Assembly: GCF_003002895.1 (NCBI RefSeq) | Contig: NZ_PVTI01000002.1 | Span: 62,001 to 126,000, forward strand | Length of the DNA stretch: 64,000 nucleotides | Direction of reading: 5' to 3' | Source: Knoellia remsis | Lineage (GTDB): Bacteria > Actinomycetota > Actinomycetes > Actinomycetales > Dermatophilaceae | In this document: positions 36,117 to 44,992 of the stretch, one piece after another | How the letters are laid out: each line of letters begins with the position of its first letter | How positions within the stretch are numbered: the stretch's first letter is position 1 | The notes under the pieces: model-generated | Told to the model about the DNA's origin: nothing | The model's database searches: none | What the model saw: only the letters and a program-made list of their open reading frames with translations | Position numbers and translations under genes: made by a program

Positions 36117-38531
36117 ATGGGCGACGTGGCTGCACGCAGGCTCGACCTGGCCGGGACCCGGTCGTTCGCGGCTGCCGGTGCCGGGCCGGAACGGCGCCGG
36201 CGGCTCGCGGAGTTCAACGCCGCGTGGCTCGGCGAGGTGTGGGCCGACGCCACCGAGTCCCTGCGCCAGCCCCCGGCGAGCGGCATCGCGCTCGCCGCGG
36301 TCGGCAGCGTCGGACGCGGCGAGGCCGGGCCGCTCTCGGACTACGACCTCGTCCTGCTCCACGACACGCGCGCCCTGACGAACGACGACATCACCACCCT
36401 TGCCGACCGGTTCTGGTACCCGCTGTGGGACGCCGGGGTCCGCCTCGACCACAGCGTCCGGTCGGTGAGCCAGTGCCGCACCGTCGCGGCCGACGACCTC
36501 ACCGCCGCCGTGGGTCTGCTCGACATCGCCCCCGTCGCCGGGGATGCCGAGGTCGTCGCTGCGGCGCGCGCCACCGTGAGCCACGACTGGCGCGCCCAGG
36601 CCCGCAGGCGGCTGCCGCAGCTCGTCGAGGCCGTCGCCGCCCGCCACCACCGGCACGGCGAGCTGGCCCAGTCCCTCGAGCCCGACCTCAAGGAGGCGCA
36701 CGGCGGCCTGCGCGACCTGACGATCCTGCGCGCCCTCACCGAGGCCTGGCTCGCCGAGCGCCCGCGCGGCGAGGCCGACGCGGCATACGCACTCCTCCTC
36801 GACGTCCGCGACGCGGTGCACGTCGTCACCGGCCGCGGTCGGGACCGGCTCGGCCGCGAGGACCACGACGCCGTCGCGGCACTGCTCGGCCACGACGACC
36901 CCGACGACCTGCTCGCCGCCGTGTCCGACGCGGGCCGCACCATCGCCTACGCCCTCGACGGCACCCTCCGTCGCGCCGGGCAGTCGCAGCGCGCCCGCGT
37001 CCTGCGCGTCGGGCCGCGCCGCCCGCAGATGGTGCCGCTCGGCTACGGGCTCTTCGAGTCCGACGGCGAGGTCGTCCTCGGGTCCGGTTCGCTCGTCGAG
37101 ACAGACCCCCAGCTGCCGCTGCGCTCCGCCGTGGTCGCGGCCCGCGCCGGTCTGCCGATCTCGCCGACGACGCTCGACAACCTTGCCACGAAGAGCCCCG
37201 ACCTGCCGACCCCGTGGCCGGCCACCGCGCGGGACCTCTTCAGCGACCTGCTCGCTGCCGGCCCCGGTCTCGTCCCGGTCTGGGAGGGCCTGGACCAGCA
37301 CGGGCTCGTCGACCGCTGGCTGCCCGAGTGGGCCGCCGTGCGCTCCCGCCCCCAGCGCAATGCCGTGCACCGGCACACCGTCGACCGCCACCTCATCGAG
37401 ACCGTCGTCCACGCGAGCGGTCTCGTCCGAACCGTCGGCCGCGCCGACCTGCTCCTCCTCGCGGCACTGCTCCACGACATCGGCAAGGTCCGCGGCGCCC
37501 ACGACCACTCGGTCGCAGGTGCCCCGCTCGCCGAGGACGTCATGCGCCGCCTGGGGCACGCCGACGCCGATGTCGCCGTCGTCACGGGCCTCGTGCGCGA
37601 GCACCTCACCCTCATCGAGCTCGCGACCCGACGCGACCACGCCGACCCGGCGACGGTGGACGCCGCCCTCGCAGCCGTGGACGGTGACCGCGACCGGTTC
37701 GAGCTGCTGCTCGCGCTGACGGAGGCCGACGCCGTCGCTGCCGGCCCCAAGGCCTGGACCGACTGGCGGGCAGCCCTGCTGCGTCAGCTCGCCACCGCGG
37801 TCCGCGCCCGGCTCGACCGCACCGGCGGCGAGCCGAGCACGCCCGGCGAGCGGACGGCATACGAGACCGAGCTGGCGGCGACCACGGCGAGCGGTGACGC
37901 GCAGATCCCCGACGAGATCGTGCGAGCCCTCGCGGCGGGCGACCCGCACGTCGAGGTCGTCGCGAACGGCGGGTCCTGGCGCGTCGACATCGCCGACCGC
38001 GACCGGCTCGGGCTCTTCGCCGACACGGCTGGGCTGCTCGCGGCCGAAGGGCTCGTCGTGCGCACCGCCGTGCTGCGAACCCTCGACGGGGCCGCGGTCA
38101 ACGAGTGGCACGTCGAGTCCCCGTCCGGGAGCGCACCCGAACCGGAGCGGATCCGTCGCGGCCTCGCCCGACTCGCGACCGGAGACCGAGGACCGCTCGG
38201 GCTGCTCGAACGGCGCCGCCAGTTCGCGCGCCGTCGCGCGGGGGAGTCCGGTCTCGGGCTGCCCGGCCAGCCGCGCGCCCTCGTCGTTCCCGGCGCGAGC
38301 ACCGACGCCACCGTCATCGAGGTGCGCGCGGAGGACCGGCCGGGGCTGCTGCACGACCTCGGCATCGCCCTCGCGAAGTCCGGGGTGTCCGTGCGCTCCG
38401 CGCACATCGCGACGTATGCCGGCCAGACGCTCGACACCTTCTACGTCACCGACCGGGCCGGGCGCCTGCTCGACCCGGGCAAGGTCGCGCAGGTCGTCGC
38501 CGTCGTCATCGACACCTGCGACGCCGGTTAA
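36117..38531 (+). CDS. glnD: PII nucleotidyltransferase GlnD
   Basis: 804 residues. Nucleotidyltransferase motif GSVGRGEAGPLSDYDLVLL near the N-terminus; HD phosphohydrolase motif LLHDIGKVRGAHDHS centrally; two C-terminal ACT domains (RPGLLHDLGIALAKSGVSV). It modifies and demodifies GlnK in response to glutamine, by adenylylation in actinobacteria. ATG 36117 is preferred over GTG 36108 because GGAGGGG at 36100-36106 is well spaced only from the ATG. Confidence 0.95.
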   Translation: MGDVAARRLDLAGTRSFAAAGAGPERRRRLAEFNAAWLGEVWADATESLRQPPASGIALAAVGSVGRGEAGPLSDYDLVLLHDTRALTNDDITTLADRFWYPLWDAGVRLDHSVRSVSQCRTVAADDLTAAVGLLDIAPVAGDAEVVAAARATVSHDWRAQARRRLPQLVEAVAARHHRHGELAQSLEPDLKEAHGGLRDLTILRALTEAWLAERPRGEADAAYALLLDVRDAVHVVTGRGRDRLGREDHDAVAALLGHDDPDDLLAAVSDAGRTIAYALDGTLRRAGQSQRARVLRVGPRRPQMVPLGYGLFESDGEVVLGSGSLVETDPQLPLRSAVVAARAGLPISPTTLDNLATKSPDLPTPWPATARDLFSDLLAAGPGLVPVWEGLDQHGLVDRWLPEWAAVRSRPQRNAVHRHTVDRHLIETVVHASGLVRTVGRADLLLLAALLHDIGKVRGAHDHSVAGAPLAEDVMRRLGHADADVAVVTGLVREHLTLIELATRRDHADPATVDAALAAVDGDRDRFELLLALTEADAVAAGPKAWTDWRAALLRQLATAVRARLDRTGGEPSTPGERTAYETELAATTASGDAQIPDEIVRALAAGDPHVEVVANGGSWRVDIADRDRLGLFADTAGLLAAEGLVVRTAVLRTLDGAAVNEWHVESPSGSAPEPERIRRGLARLATGDRGPLGLLERRRQFARRRAGESGLGLPGQPRALVVPGASTDATVIEVRAEDRPGLLHDLGIALAKSGVSVRSAHIATYAGQTLDTFYVTDRAGRLLDPGKVAQVVAVVIDTCDAG

Positions 38532-38534
38532 CCT
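38529..38534 (+). promoter_or_regulatory. -10 box of leaderless promoter (ffh)
   Basis: TAACCT overlaps the glnD stop and ends 6 nt before GTG 38541. Confidence 0.45.
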
Positions 38535-38540
38535 TGTGCG

Positions 38541-40142
38541 GTGTTCACGAGCCTTTCCGACCGCCTGACATCGACCTTCCGCAACCTGCGGAGCAAGGGC
38601 CGCCTGTCCGAGTCCGACGTCAACAAGACGATCCGCGACATCCGGCTGGCGCTGCTCGACGCCGATGTCGCCCTGCCGGTCGTCAAGGAGTTCACCTCCT
38701 CGGTGCGTGAGCGGGCCCTCGGTGCGGAGGTGTCGGAGGCGCTCAACCCGGCCCAGCAGGTCGTCAAGATCGTCAACGACGAGCTCACCTCGATCCTCGG
38801 CGGCGACACCCGCACCATCCGGTTCGCCAAGTCCGGGCCGACCGTCATCATGCTCGCCGGCCTCCAGGGTGCCGGCAAGACGACCCTCGCGGGCAAGCTC
38901 GCCTACTGGCTCAAGGACCAGGGCCACACGCCGATGCTCGTCGCGGCCGACCTCCAACGGCCCAACGCCGTCACCCAGCTCGAGGTCGTCGGCGAGCGCG
39001 CCGGTGTGCCGGTCTTCGCGCCGGAGCGGGGCAACATCGGCGGCCACGACGCGGTCGGGCCCACGGGCGAGGGCACCCGCAGCTTCGGTGACCCGGTCGC
39101 GGTGTCCCGGGACGGCATACGCGAGGCCGTGAGCCGGCAGCACGACGTCGTCATCGTCGACACCGCCGGTCGTCTCGCCGTCGACGCCGACCTCATGCGC
39201 CAGGCCGGTGACATCCGCGCCGCGATCAACCCCGACGAGGTCCTCTTCGTCATCGACGCGATGATCGGCCAGGCGGCCGTCGAGACCGCCGAGGCGTTCC
39301 TCGAGGGCGTCGACTTCACCGGTGTGGTGCTGTCCAAGCTCGACGGTGACGCCCGCGGTGGTGCCGCCCTGTCCGTCGCCGGCGTCACCGGGCGGCCGAT
39401 CATGTTCGCCTCCACCGGTGAGGGCGTGAAGGACTTCGAGGTCTTCCACCCCGACCGGATGGCGTCGCGCATCCTCGACATGGGTGACGTGCTCACCCTC
39501 ATCGAGCAGGCCGAGAAGGCGTTCGACCGCGCCCAGGCCGCCGAGATGGAGCGGAAGTTCCTCGCGGCCGAGGACTTCACCTTCGACGACTTCCTCCAGC
39601 AGATGTCGGCCATCAAGAAGATGGGCTCGTTGAAGTCGATGCTCAAGATGATGCCGGGCATGGGGCAGATGTCGGCTCAGCTCGACGCCCTCGACGAGCG
39701 CGAGTTCGACCGGGTCGAGGCGATGGTCCGCTCGATGACGCCGTTCGAGCGCAACCACCCCAAGCAGATCAACGGCTCGCGCCGCGCCCGCATCGCCGGC
39801 GGTTCCGGTGTCACCGTCTCCGAGGTCAACCAGCTGCTCGAGCGGTTCGGCGAGGCTCAGAAGATGATGAAGCAGCTCGCCCGCGGCGGCGGCATCCCCG
39901 GGATGCCCGGCATGCCGGGGATGGGCGGCGGCGGTGGCCGCAAGAAGCAGCAGCAGGTGCAGCGCAAGAAGAGCAAGTCCGGCAACCCGGCCAAGCGTGC
40001 GGCCGAGGCGAAGGCCGCGGCGGAGCGAGCTGCGAACAAGCCGTCGGGTGCCTCGTTCGGCGGTGCCGGGAACGAGCTGGATCCCGCAGCGCTCGACCCG
40101 TCACAGCTGCCGAAGGGCTTCGAGAAGTTCTTGGGGAAGTGA
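38541..40142 (+). CDS. ffh: Signal recognition particle protein Ffh
   Basis: 533 residues. N domain, then GTPase G1 GLQGAGKTTLAGKLAYWL, DTAGRLAVDADLM and KLDGDARGG; the methionine-rich M domain (MKKMGSL-like, MLKMMPGMGQM) binds 4.5S RNA and signal peptides. The tail is longer than in E. coli, with Gly/Met and Lys/Ala-rich segments. The stop overlaps the hydrolase gene (GTGA). Confidence 0.97.
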   Translation: MFTSLSDRLTSTFRNLRSKGRLSESDVNKTIRDIRLALLDADVALPVVKEFTSSVRERALGAEVSEALNPAQQVVKIVNDELTSILGGDTRTIRFAKSGPTVIMLAGLQGAGKTTLAGKLAYWLKDQGHTPMLVAADLQRPNAVTQLEVVGERAGVPVFAPERGNIGGHDAVGPTGEGTRSFGDPVAVSRDGIREAVSRQHDVVIVDTAGRLAVDADLMRQAGDIRAAINPDEVLFVIDAMIGQAAVETAEAFLEGVDFTGVVLSKLDGDARGGAALSVAGVTGRPIMFASTGEGVKDFEVFHPDRMASRILDMGDVLTLIEQAEKAFDRAQAAEMERKFLAAEDFTFDDFLQQMSAIKKMGSLKSMLKMMPGMGQMSAQLDALDEREFDRVEAMVRSMTPFERNHPKQINGSRRARIAGGSGVTVSEVNQLLERFGEAQKMMKQLARGGGIPGMPGMPGMGGGGGRKKQQQVQRKKSKSGNPAKRAAEAKAAAERAANKPSGASFGGAGNELDPAALDPSQLPKGFEKFLGK

Positions 40143-40984
40143 CCGCTCCGGGAGGTGACGGGGCCGCTGTGGTGGGCCCGCTGCATACGCTCTCGGTGGG
40201 GACGTCGGGACCGCGAATTGCGTTCCTGCACGGGCTTTTTGGCCAAGGACGCAACTGGTCGACCATCGCCAAGGCCCTCGCCGGACCCGACGGCACGGGG
40301 GCGCGCTGCACCCTCGTCGACCTGCCCGACCACGGCCGCTCGCCGTGGTCCGAGGAGTTCTCGTATGCCGGGTATGCCGCCTCCGTGGCGGCGACGCTGC
40401 GCGCCGTCGACGAGGGGCCGTGGATCGTCGTCGGGCACTCGCTCGGCGGCAAGGTCGCGATGGTGCTGGCCCTGACGGACCCTGCTCTGGTGTCGCGGCT
40501 CGTCGTCGTCGACATCGCGCCGAAGGACTACGGCGACCTCGACCGGTTCGCCGGCTACATCCGTGAGATGCAGTCGCTGCCGCTGGGGGAGCTGCGCGAC
40601 CGAGCTGACGCGGAGGCGCGGTTCGAGGAGTCCGACCTGGGGGTCAAGGCGTTCCTGTTGCAGAACCTGCGGCGCGAGGGGACGTCGTGGCGGTGGCAGG
40701 CCAACGTCCAGCTCTTCGCCGACGACGCGGCGCAGGGCGAGGACTCGCTCATCGCGGACTGGCCGCTGCCGCCGGGGTCGGTGGCACCGTTCGAGGGTGG
40801 CGTGCTGTGGGTCGCGGGCTCGGAGTCGCGCTACATCAAGGAGGCGGACGCTGACGTGATGCGAGCGCTGTTCCCGCACGTGCGGCTGCTCAAGGTCAAG
40901 GGCGCGACGCACTGGGTGCACTCGGACGCGCCGGCCGTCGTCGTTGAGGCGCTGCGGCGCGTGGTCCAGGCCGCCTCTCGCTGA
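40139..40984 (+). CDS. Alpha/beta-fold hydrolase
   Basis: 281 residues. Oxyanion-hole HGLFGQGRNW, nucleophile elbow VGHSLGGKVAMV (Ser), and a C-terminal GATHWVHSDAP supplying the His. It resembles the YbfF/ABHD11-type esterases; substrate unknown. It is translationally coupled to ffh. Two GTATGCCG words lie 9 bp apart at 40364 and 40373 inside it. Confidence 0.85.
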   Translation: MTAPGGDGAAVVGPLHTLSVGTSGPRIAFLHGLFGQGRNWSTIAKALAGPDGTGARCTLVDLPDHGRSPWSEEFSYAGYAASVAATLRAVDEGPWIVVGHSLGGKVAMVLALTDPALVSRLVVVDIAPKDYGDLDRFAGYIREMQSLPLGELRDRADAEARFEESDLGVKAFLLQNLRREGTSWRWQANVQLFADDAAQGEDSLIADWPLPPGSVAPFEGGVLWVAGSESRYIKEADADVMRALFPHVRLLKVKGATHWVHSDAPAVVVEALRRVVQAASR

Positions 40985-41063
40985 CCGGCCGGTTCGTGCC
41001 CGTTGCCCAGGAGAGGGTGAGGCGGGGCAGCAGCCGGGAACAGCCGCGTCCGAGAGCGGCCGT

Positions 41064-41069
41064 TAGGGT
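41064..41069 (+). promoter_or_regulatory. -10 box of leaderless promoter (amidohydrolase)
   Basis: TAGGGT ends 7 nt before ATG 41077. Confidence 0.5.
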
Positions 41070-41076
41070 CGGAACC

Positions 41077-42165
41077 ATGACGGCATCGGTGCTGCACCTG
41101 GTCGGAGAGGTCATCGTCGGGACGGACGACGTGCGTCCCGAGGCGTGGGTCGTCGGCGGCCGGATCACCTTCGAGCGGCCGACCGGCGCGGGGCACGACG
41201 TCGAGACGCTGCGGGGGTGGTTCGTCCCCGGCATGGTCGACGCGCACTGCCACGTCGGGCTCGACCGGCACGGTGCCGTCGACGACGCGACCGCCGAGCA
41301 GCAGGCCATCGACGACCGCGACAACGGCACCCTGCTCATCCGCGACGCGGGCTCCCCGGCCGACACCCGCTGGATCGACGAGCGCGACGACCTGCCCAAG
41401 ATCATCCGCGCGGGCCGGCACATCGCCCGGACCAAGCGCTACATCCGCAACTACGCGTGGGAGGTCGAGCCGGAGCAGCTCGTCGAGCGGGTCCGCATCG
41501 AGGCCCGTGCCGGCGACGGCTGGGTCAAGCTCGTCGGCGACTGGGTCGACCGCGAGACCGGCGACCTCACGCCGTGCTGGCCGGCCGACGTCCTCGCCGA
41601 AGCCATTGCCGCCGCCCACGAGGAGGGCGCCCGCACGACCGCGCACTGCTTCGGCCCGGACTCGCTGCGGGACTTCGCCGCCGCCGGGACCGACTGTATC
41701 GAGCACGCCACGGGACTCGAGCCCGACACCATCGAATCCTTTGCGGCACAAGGGATCGCGATCGTCCCGACGCTCGTCAACATCGCGACCTTCCCGAGCA
41801 TCGCGGAGCCGGCGCGCGAGAAGTTCCCCGACTACCACCGGCGCATGCTCGACCTGCACGCCCGGCGCTACGAGACGTTCAGCGCGGCGCGAGAGGCCGG
41901 CATACCGATCTACCTCGGGACCGACGCGGGCGGCTCGATCGCCCACGGCCTCGCCGCCGAGGAGGCGGTCGAGCTCGGCAAGATCGGGTTCACCCCGACC
42001 GAGGTGCTTGCCGCCGCGACGTGGGGAGCCCGCGAGTGGCTCGGCCGGCCCGGGCTTGAGGAGGGCGCCGACGCCGACCTGCTCGCCCTCGACCGCGACC
42101 CACGCGAGGACGTCACCGCGCTGGGCGAGCCGAGCGCCATCATCCTGCGCGGACGGACCATCTGA
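41077..42165 (+). CDS. Amidohydrolase-family protein
   Basis: 362 residues. GWFVPGMVDAHCHVGL carries the HxH metal motif. A further TTAHCFGPDSL (His), DCIEHATGLEPDTI (His) and YLGTDAGGSIAHG (Asp) complete the binuclear site. It is close to the imidazolonepropionase/prolidase-like group; substrate not identifiable. The start is supported by the -10 box at 41064. Confidence 0.88.
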   Translation: MTASVLHLVGEVIVGTDDVRPEAWVVGGRITFERPTGAGHDVETLRGWFVPGMVDAHCHVGLDRHGAVDDATAEQQAIDDRDNGTLLIRDAGSPADTRWIDERDDLPKIIRAGRHIARTKRYIRNYAWEVEPEQLVERVRIEARAGDGWVKLVGDWVDRETGDLTPCWPADVLAEAIAAAHEEGARTTAHCFGPDSLRDFAAAGTDCIEHATGLEPDTIESFAAQGIAIVPTLVNIATFPSIAEPAREKFPDYHRRMLDLHARRYETFSAAREAGIPIYLGTDAGGSIAHGLAAEEAVELGKIGFTPTEVLAAATWGAREWLGRPGLEEGADADLLALDRDPREDVTALGEPSAIILRGRTI

Positions 42166-42166
42166 C

Positions 42167-42424
42167 TCAGCCGTAGTGGTAGCGACAGGCCGCGATGCGG
42201 ACCTCGTCGTCGACCACCTTGTAGACGAGGCGATGCTCGTCGGTGATGCGCCTCGACCAGTAGCCGGCGAAGTCGTGCTTGAGCGGGTCGGGCTTGCCGA
42301 TCCCAGCGTTCCCGTTGCGCTGGACGTCCATGAGCAACGTGTTGATCCGTTTCAGCACCTTGCGGTCCTGCGCCTGCCACCAGAGGTAGTCGTCCCAGGC
42401 CCCCTCGTCCCAGACGAGCAGCAC
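42167..42424 (-). CDS. yoeB: YoeB-family mRNA interferase toxin
   Basis: 85 residues, the size of E. coli YoeB. LVWDEGAWDDYLWWQAQDRK is the N-terminus. KPDPLKHDFAGYWSRRITDEHRLVY supplies Glu/Arg, and the C-terminal CRYHYG supplies the catalytic His and Tyr. It cuts mRNA at the ribosomal A site. It begins one base after yefM ends, the normal antitoxin-toxin order, and appears intact. Confidence 0.93.
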   Translation of the reverse strand: MLLVWDEGAWDDYLWWQAQDRKVLKRINTLLMDVQRNGNAGIGKPDPLKHDFAGYWSRRITDEHRLVYKVVDDEVRIAACRYHYG

Positions 42425-42425
42425 G

Positions 42426-42683
42426 TCAGTCGGTCTCGACGAGCTCGTGCGGGGTGCCGCGGCCGGACTCGAGGCGCTCCATCGCGTCGAGCAGACGGCG
42501 TGCGTTGGCGGGGGAGCGCATGAGGTATGCCGTCTCGCGCAGCGACTCGTAGTCCTCGAGGGACACGATGACGACGGGCTCGTGACCGGCGCGGGTGATG
42601 ACGACCTCCTCGCGGTCGTTGACCACGCCGTCGAGCACCTCGGCGTAGCGCTTGCGCGACTCGGTGTAGCCCATCGTCTTCAT
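42426..42683 (-). CDS. yefM: YefM-family antitoxin
   Basis: 85 residues. GYTESRKRYAEVLDGVVNDR is the DNA-binding Phd/YefM N-terminus, with VVIVSLEDYESLRE and MRSPANARRLLDAM in the toxin-binding half. It represses its operon with YoeB. A strong AGGAGG lies 4 nt before the ATG at 42683. The frame extends upstream without support. Confidence 0.92.
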   Translation of the reverse strand: MKTMGYTESRKRYAEVLDGVVNDREEVVITRAGHEPVVIVSLEDYESLRETAYLMRSPANARRLLDAMERLESGRGTPHELVETD

Positions 42684-42776
42684 GGTGCCTCCTGTACAGG
42701 AAAGCGTACGTTGGGGGCCGTTCGAGGTCAATGGCACCTCGACGGGGACGCGCACGCCAGGTGGGACCCCGTCGTC

Positions 42777-42782
42777 TACCTT
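42777..42782 (+). promoter_or_regulatory. -10 box of leaderless promoter (DUF1851 gene)
   Basis: TACCTT ends 6 nt before ATG 42789. Confidence 0.4.
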
Positions 42783-42788
42783 GGCGGG

Positions 42789-43277
42789 ATGGAGCTCATC
42801 AGGAGATTTCCCGAGCAGATGCTGCGCAGCGCTTTGGCCGACTGGGCCTGGGTCGGTGACCTCGACGGAGGCACGCCCATCGCGACCTCGGCCTTCGGGG
42901 ACGTCTTCCTCCAGCGCGACGACGGTGTCTGGTACCTCGACCTCGTCGAGGGCACCTTCACGCGGCAGTGGGACAGTCCCGAGGAGCTCCAGTCGGCCCT
43001 CAACACCCCGGAGGGCCAGGACCGCTTCCTGCTCGCCGGGCTGGTGAGCGCGGCGGCCGAGCGTGGGCTCGAGCCCGGGCCGAGCGAGGTGCTGTCGTTC
43101 ACGGTGCTCCCCGCCCTGGGCGGCGCGCTCGACGTGTCGAACCTCGAGGTCGCCGACCTCGACGTCGCACTGTCGATGGCCGGTCAGCTGCAGCGCCAGG
43201 TCAAGGACCTGCCCGAAGGTACCGCGATCACCGGCGTGAGCATCGGCGACGACGGCCGGCCGCACCTGCAGACCTGA
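42789..43277 (+). CDS. DUF1851 / Tdi1-like immunity-type protein
   Basis: 162 residues. TSAFGDVFLQRDDGVWYLDLVEGTF is followed by ALNTPEGQDRFLLAGLV and FTVLPALGGALDVSNLEVAD, a pattern seen in DUF1851, the Tdi1-type immunity domain (known as the antitoxin of an ADP-ribosylating or GAD-like effector). No cognate effector is adjacent; it lies beside yefM-yoeB, divergently. Function here is unknown. Confidence 0.7.
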   Translation: MELIRRFPEQMLRSALADWAWVGDLDGGTPIATSAFGDVFLQRDDGVWYLDLVEGTFTRQWDSPEELQSALNTPEGQDRFLLAGLVSAAAERGLEPGPSEVLSFTVLPALGGALDVSNLEVADLDVALSMAGQLQRQVKDLPEGTAITGVSIGDDGRPHLQT

Positions 43278-43308
43278 GGGGCCGTCCCCAGAGCCGTCCG
43301 CCCAGAAC

Positions 43309-43350
43309 TGTGCTGCAGGACGCGCAGCATGGCGCGCGTCCTGCAGCACA
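43309..43350. terminator. 17-bp perfect hairpin between convergent DUF1851 and tauE genes
   Basis: TGTGCTGCAGGACGCGC and its complement flank an 8-nt loop. The position between two gene ends suggests a bidirectional terminator. Confidence 0.75.
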
Positions 43351-43379
43351 CTTCCTTCACCAGAGAAGGGGGGCGGCCC

Positions 43380-44315
43380 TCAGACGGGGTCGCCGGCCAG
43401 CTCGCGCTCGCCCTCGACCGCGCCCTCGCGCGCCGGCTCCGGAGCCAGGTCGCGCTCGGCCCGGTGCGCCCGGACCGACCACGCGACGGCAGCGGCCCAC
43501 AGCGCGTAGATCACGGCATACACGGCATACCGCGTGCCCGACGACGCGTCGATCCAGTCGGACTTGAGCAGGGTGCGGGTGTTGGTGAGGACGATGATGC
43601 CGCCGACGGCGGAGCCGAGGACGCGCGGCGGGACGTGCCGCACGAGCCACGCCGCGATGGGCGCCGCGATGAGGCCACCGACGAGCAGCGCCGCCACCCA
43701 CGCGAAGTTGATCCCCTGCGAGCCGAGCGCCAGAAGGAACCCGATCGAGGCCGCCACCGAGACGAGGAACTCCGAGGTGTCGATCGAGCCGATGACCTTG
43801 CGCGGCTCGAGGCGACCGCTCGCGAGGATCGCCGGGGTGCCCACCGGGCCCCAGCCGCCGCCACCGGTCGCGTCGACGAAGCCGGCGACGAGACCGAGCG
43901 GCCCGAGGAACCGCTTGCGCAGCGGGTGCCCGAGCCGGTCGGTGCGCAGCCCGCGCAGGGTGAACCGCACGAGGACGTAGAGGCCGAGCGTGAGGAGGAT
44001 GAGCGACATCACCGGGGCCGCGACGCTCGTGTCGAGGCTGGCGAGGAACGTCGCACCGGCGAACGCGCCGACCGCGCCGGGGATGCCGATCTTCGCGACG
44101 ACCGGCCAGTTGACGTTGCCGAACTTCCAGTGCGAGGCGCCGGAGGCGAGCGTGGTGCCGATCTCGGCGAGGTGGACGGTGGCCGACGCGGCGGCGGGGT
44201 TCGTGCCGATGGCGAGCAGCAGCGTCGTGGAGGTGACGCCGTAGGCCATGCCGAGGCTGCCGTCGACGAGCTGGGCGCCGAGGCCGACGAGGGCCAGGAG
44301 GACGAGCTTGCGCAT
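43380..44315 (-). CDS. TauE/SafE-family sulfite/anion exporter
   Basis: 311 residues, about eight membrane segments. VDGSLGMAYGVTSTTLLLAIG and FVDATGGGGWGPVGTPAIL are the duplicated family motifs. It exports sulfite, sulfoacetate or related anions. It is divergent from an Rrf2 regulator across a 212-bp spacer. The SD is AGGACC on the minus strand. Confidence 0.88.
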   Translation of the reverse strand: MRKLVLLALVGLGAQLVDGSLGMAYGVTSTTLLLAIGTNPAAASATVHLAEIGTTLASGASHWKFGNVNWPVVAKIGIPGAVGAFAGATFLASLDTSVAAPVMSLILLTLGLYVLVRFTLRGLRTDRLGHPLRKRFLGPLGLVAGFVDATGGGGWGPVGTPAILASGRLEPRKVIGSIDTSEFLVSVAASIGFLLALGSQGINFAWVAALLVGGLIAAPIAAWLVRHVPPRVLGSAVGGIIVLTNTRTLLKSDWIDASSGTRYAVYAVIYALWAAAVAWSVRAHRAERDLAPEPAREGAVEGERELAGDPV

Positions 44316-44473
44316 GAGAGGTCCTGTCAGGGAGAGGGGGAGATATCCGGTCTGTCCGGTAGGAGTTTTCGTGACAGGGAGTTATGGGTCAACAAACGAG
44401 TCGTTATGTCTCACATGTCGGTATGCCGGCCGCTCGCCTGGCGTTGCTCGCGTTCCGACCCCGTCCCGACTCG

Positions 44474-44508
44474 GTCCCGAACCGTCCAATTGGGTGAGTT
44501 CGGGACGG
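44474..44508 (+). repeat. Third copy of the family B repeat
   Basis: A perfect 9-bp hairpin GTCCCGAAC/GTTCGGGAC around the CCGTCCAATTGGGTGA core shared with the 48-bp repeats at 34.0 kb. It sits directly before the Rrf2 gene and may act in its 5' region. Confidence 0.8.
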
Positions 44509-44527
44509 CTGGGGGACAATGCCGCCC

Positions 44528-44992
44528 GTGGACATCTCGGCGCGCACGGAGTACGCGGTGCGGGCGATGCTCATCCTCGCCGAGGCCGCGACGACCGAGG
44601 GCGGACCGGTGAGCGTCGAGACCCTCGCGACCCGTCAGGCGTTGCCGCGCAAGTTCCTCGAGGCCATCGTGGCCGACCTGCGCACGGCCGGGCTCGTGAC
44701 GAGCACCCGCGGCGCACGCGGCGGCTACTCCCTCGCGCGCGAGCCGCAGGAGATCTCGCTCGGTGACGTCTTCCGCGCGGTCGACGGCCCACTCGCGGAG
44801 GTGCGCGGGCTGCGGCCGCACGAGACGGCATACGAAGGCGTCGCACAACACCTGCCCACGGTCTGGGTCGCGGTCCGCGCCAGCCTGCGCGCGGTGCTCG
44901 ACGAGACCAGCCTCGCGGAGACATTCTCCGGCGACCTGCCCGATCACGTGCGCTCCCTCGCCGAGACCCCGGACGCGTGGGAGAGCCGATGA
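44528..44992 (+). CDS. Rrf2-family transcriptional regulator
   Basis: About 154 residues. DISARTEYAVRAMLILAEA is the Rrf2 N-terminus; LPRKFLEAIVADLRTAGLVTSTRGARGGYSLAR is the winged helix with its wing. The Cys cluster of Fe-S Rrf2 proteins (IscR/NsrR) is absent, so it is more like CymR, which controls sulfur metabolism, and that fits the divergent TauE gene. GTG 44528 gives the usual N-terminus; ATG 44519 is possible. The stop overlaps the next gene (ATGA). Confidence 0.85.
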   Translation: MDISARTEYAVRAMLILAEAATTEGGPVSVETLATRQALPRKFLEAIVADLRTAGLVTSTRGARGGYSLAREPQEISLGDVFRAVDGPLAEVRGLRPHETAYEGVAQHLPTVWVAVRASLRAVLDETSLAETFSGDLPDHVRSLAETPDAWESR

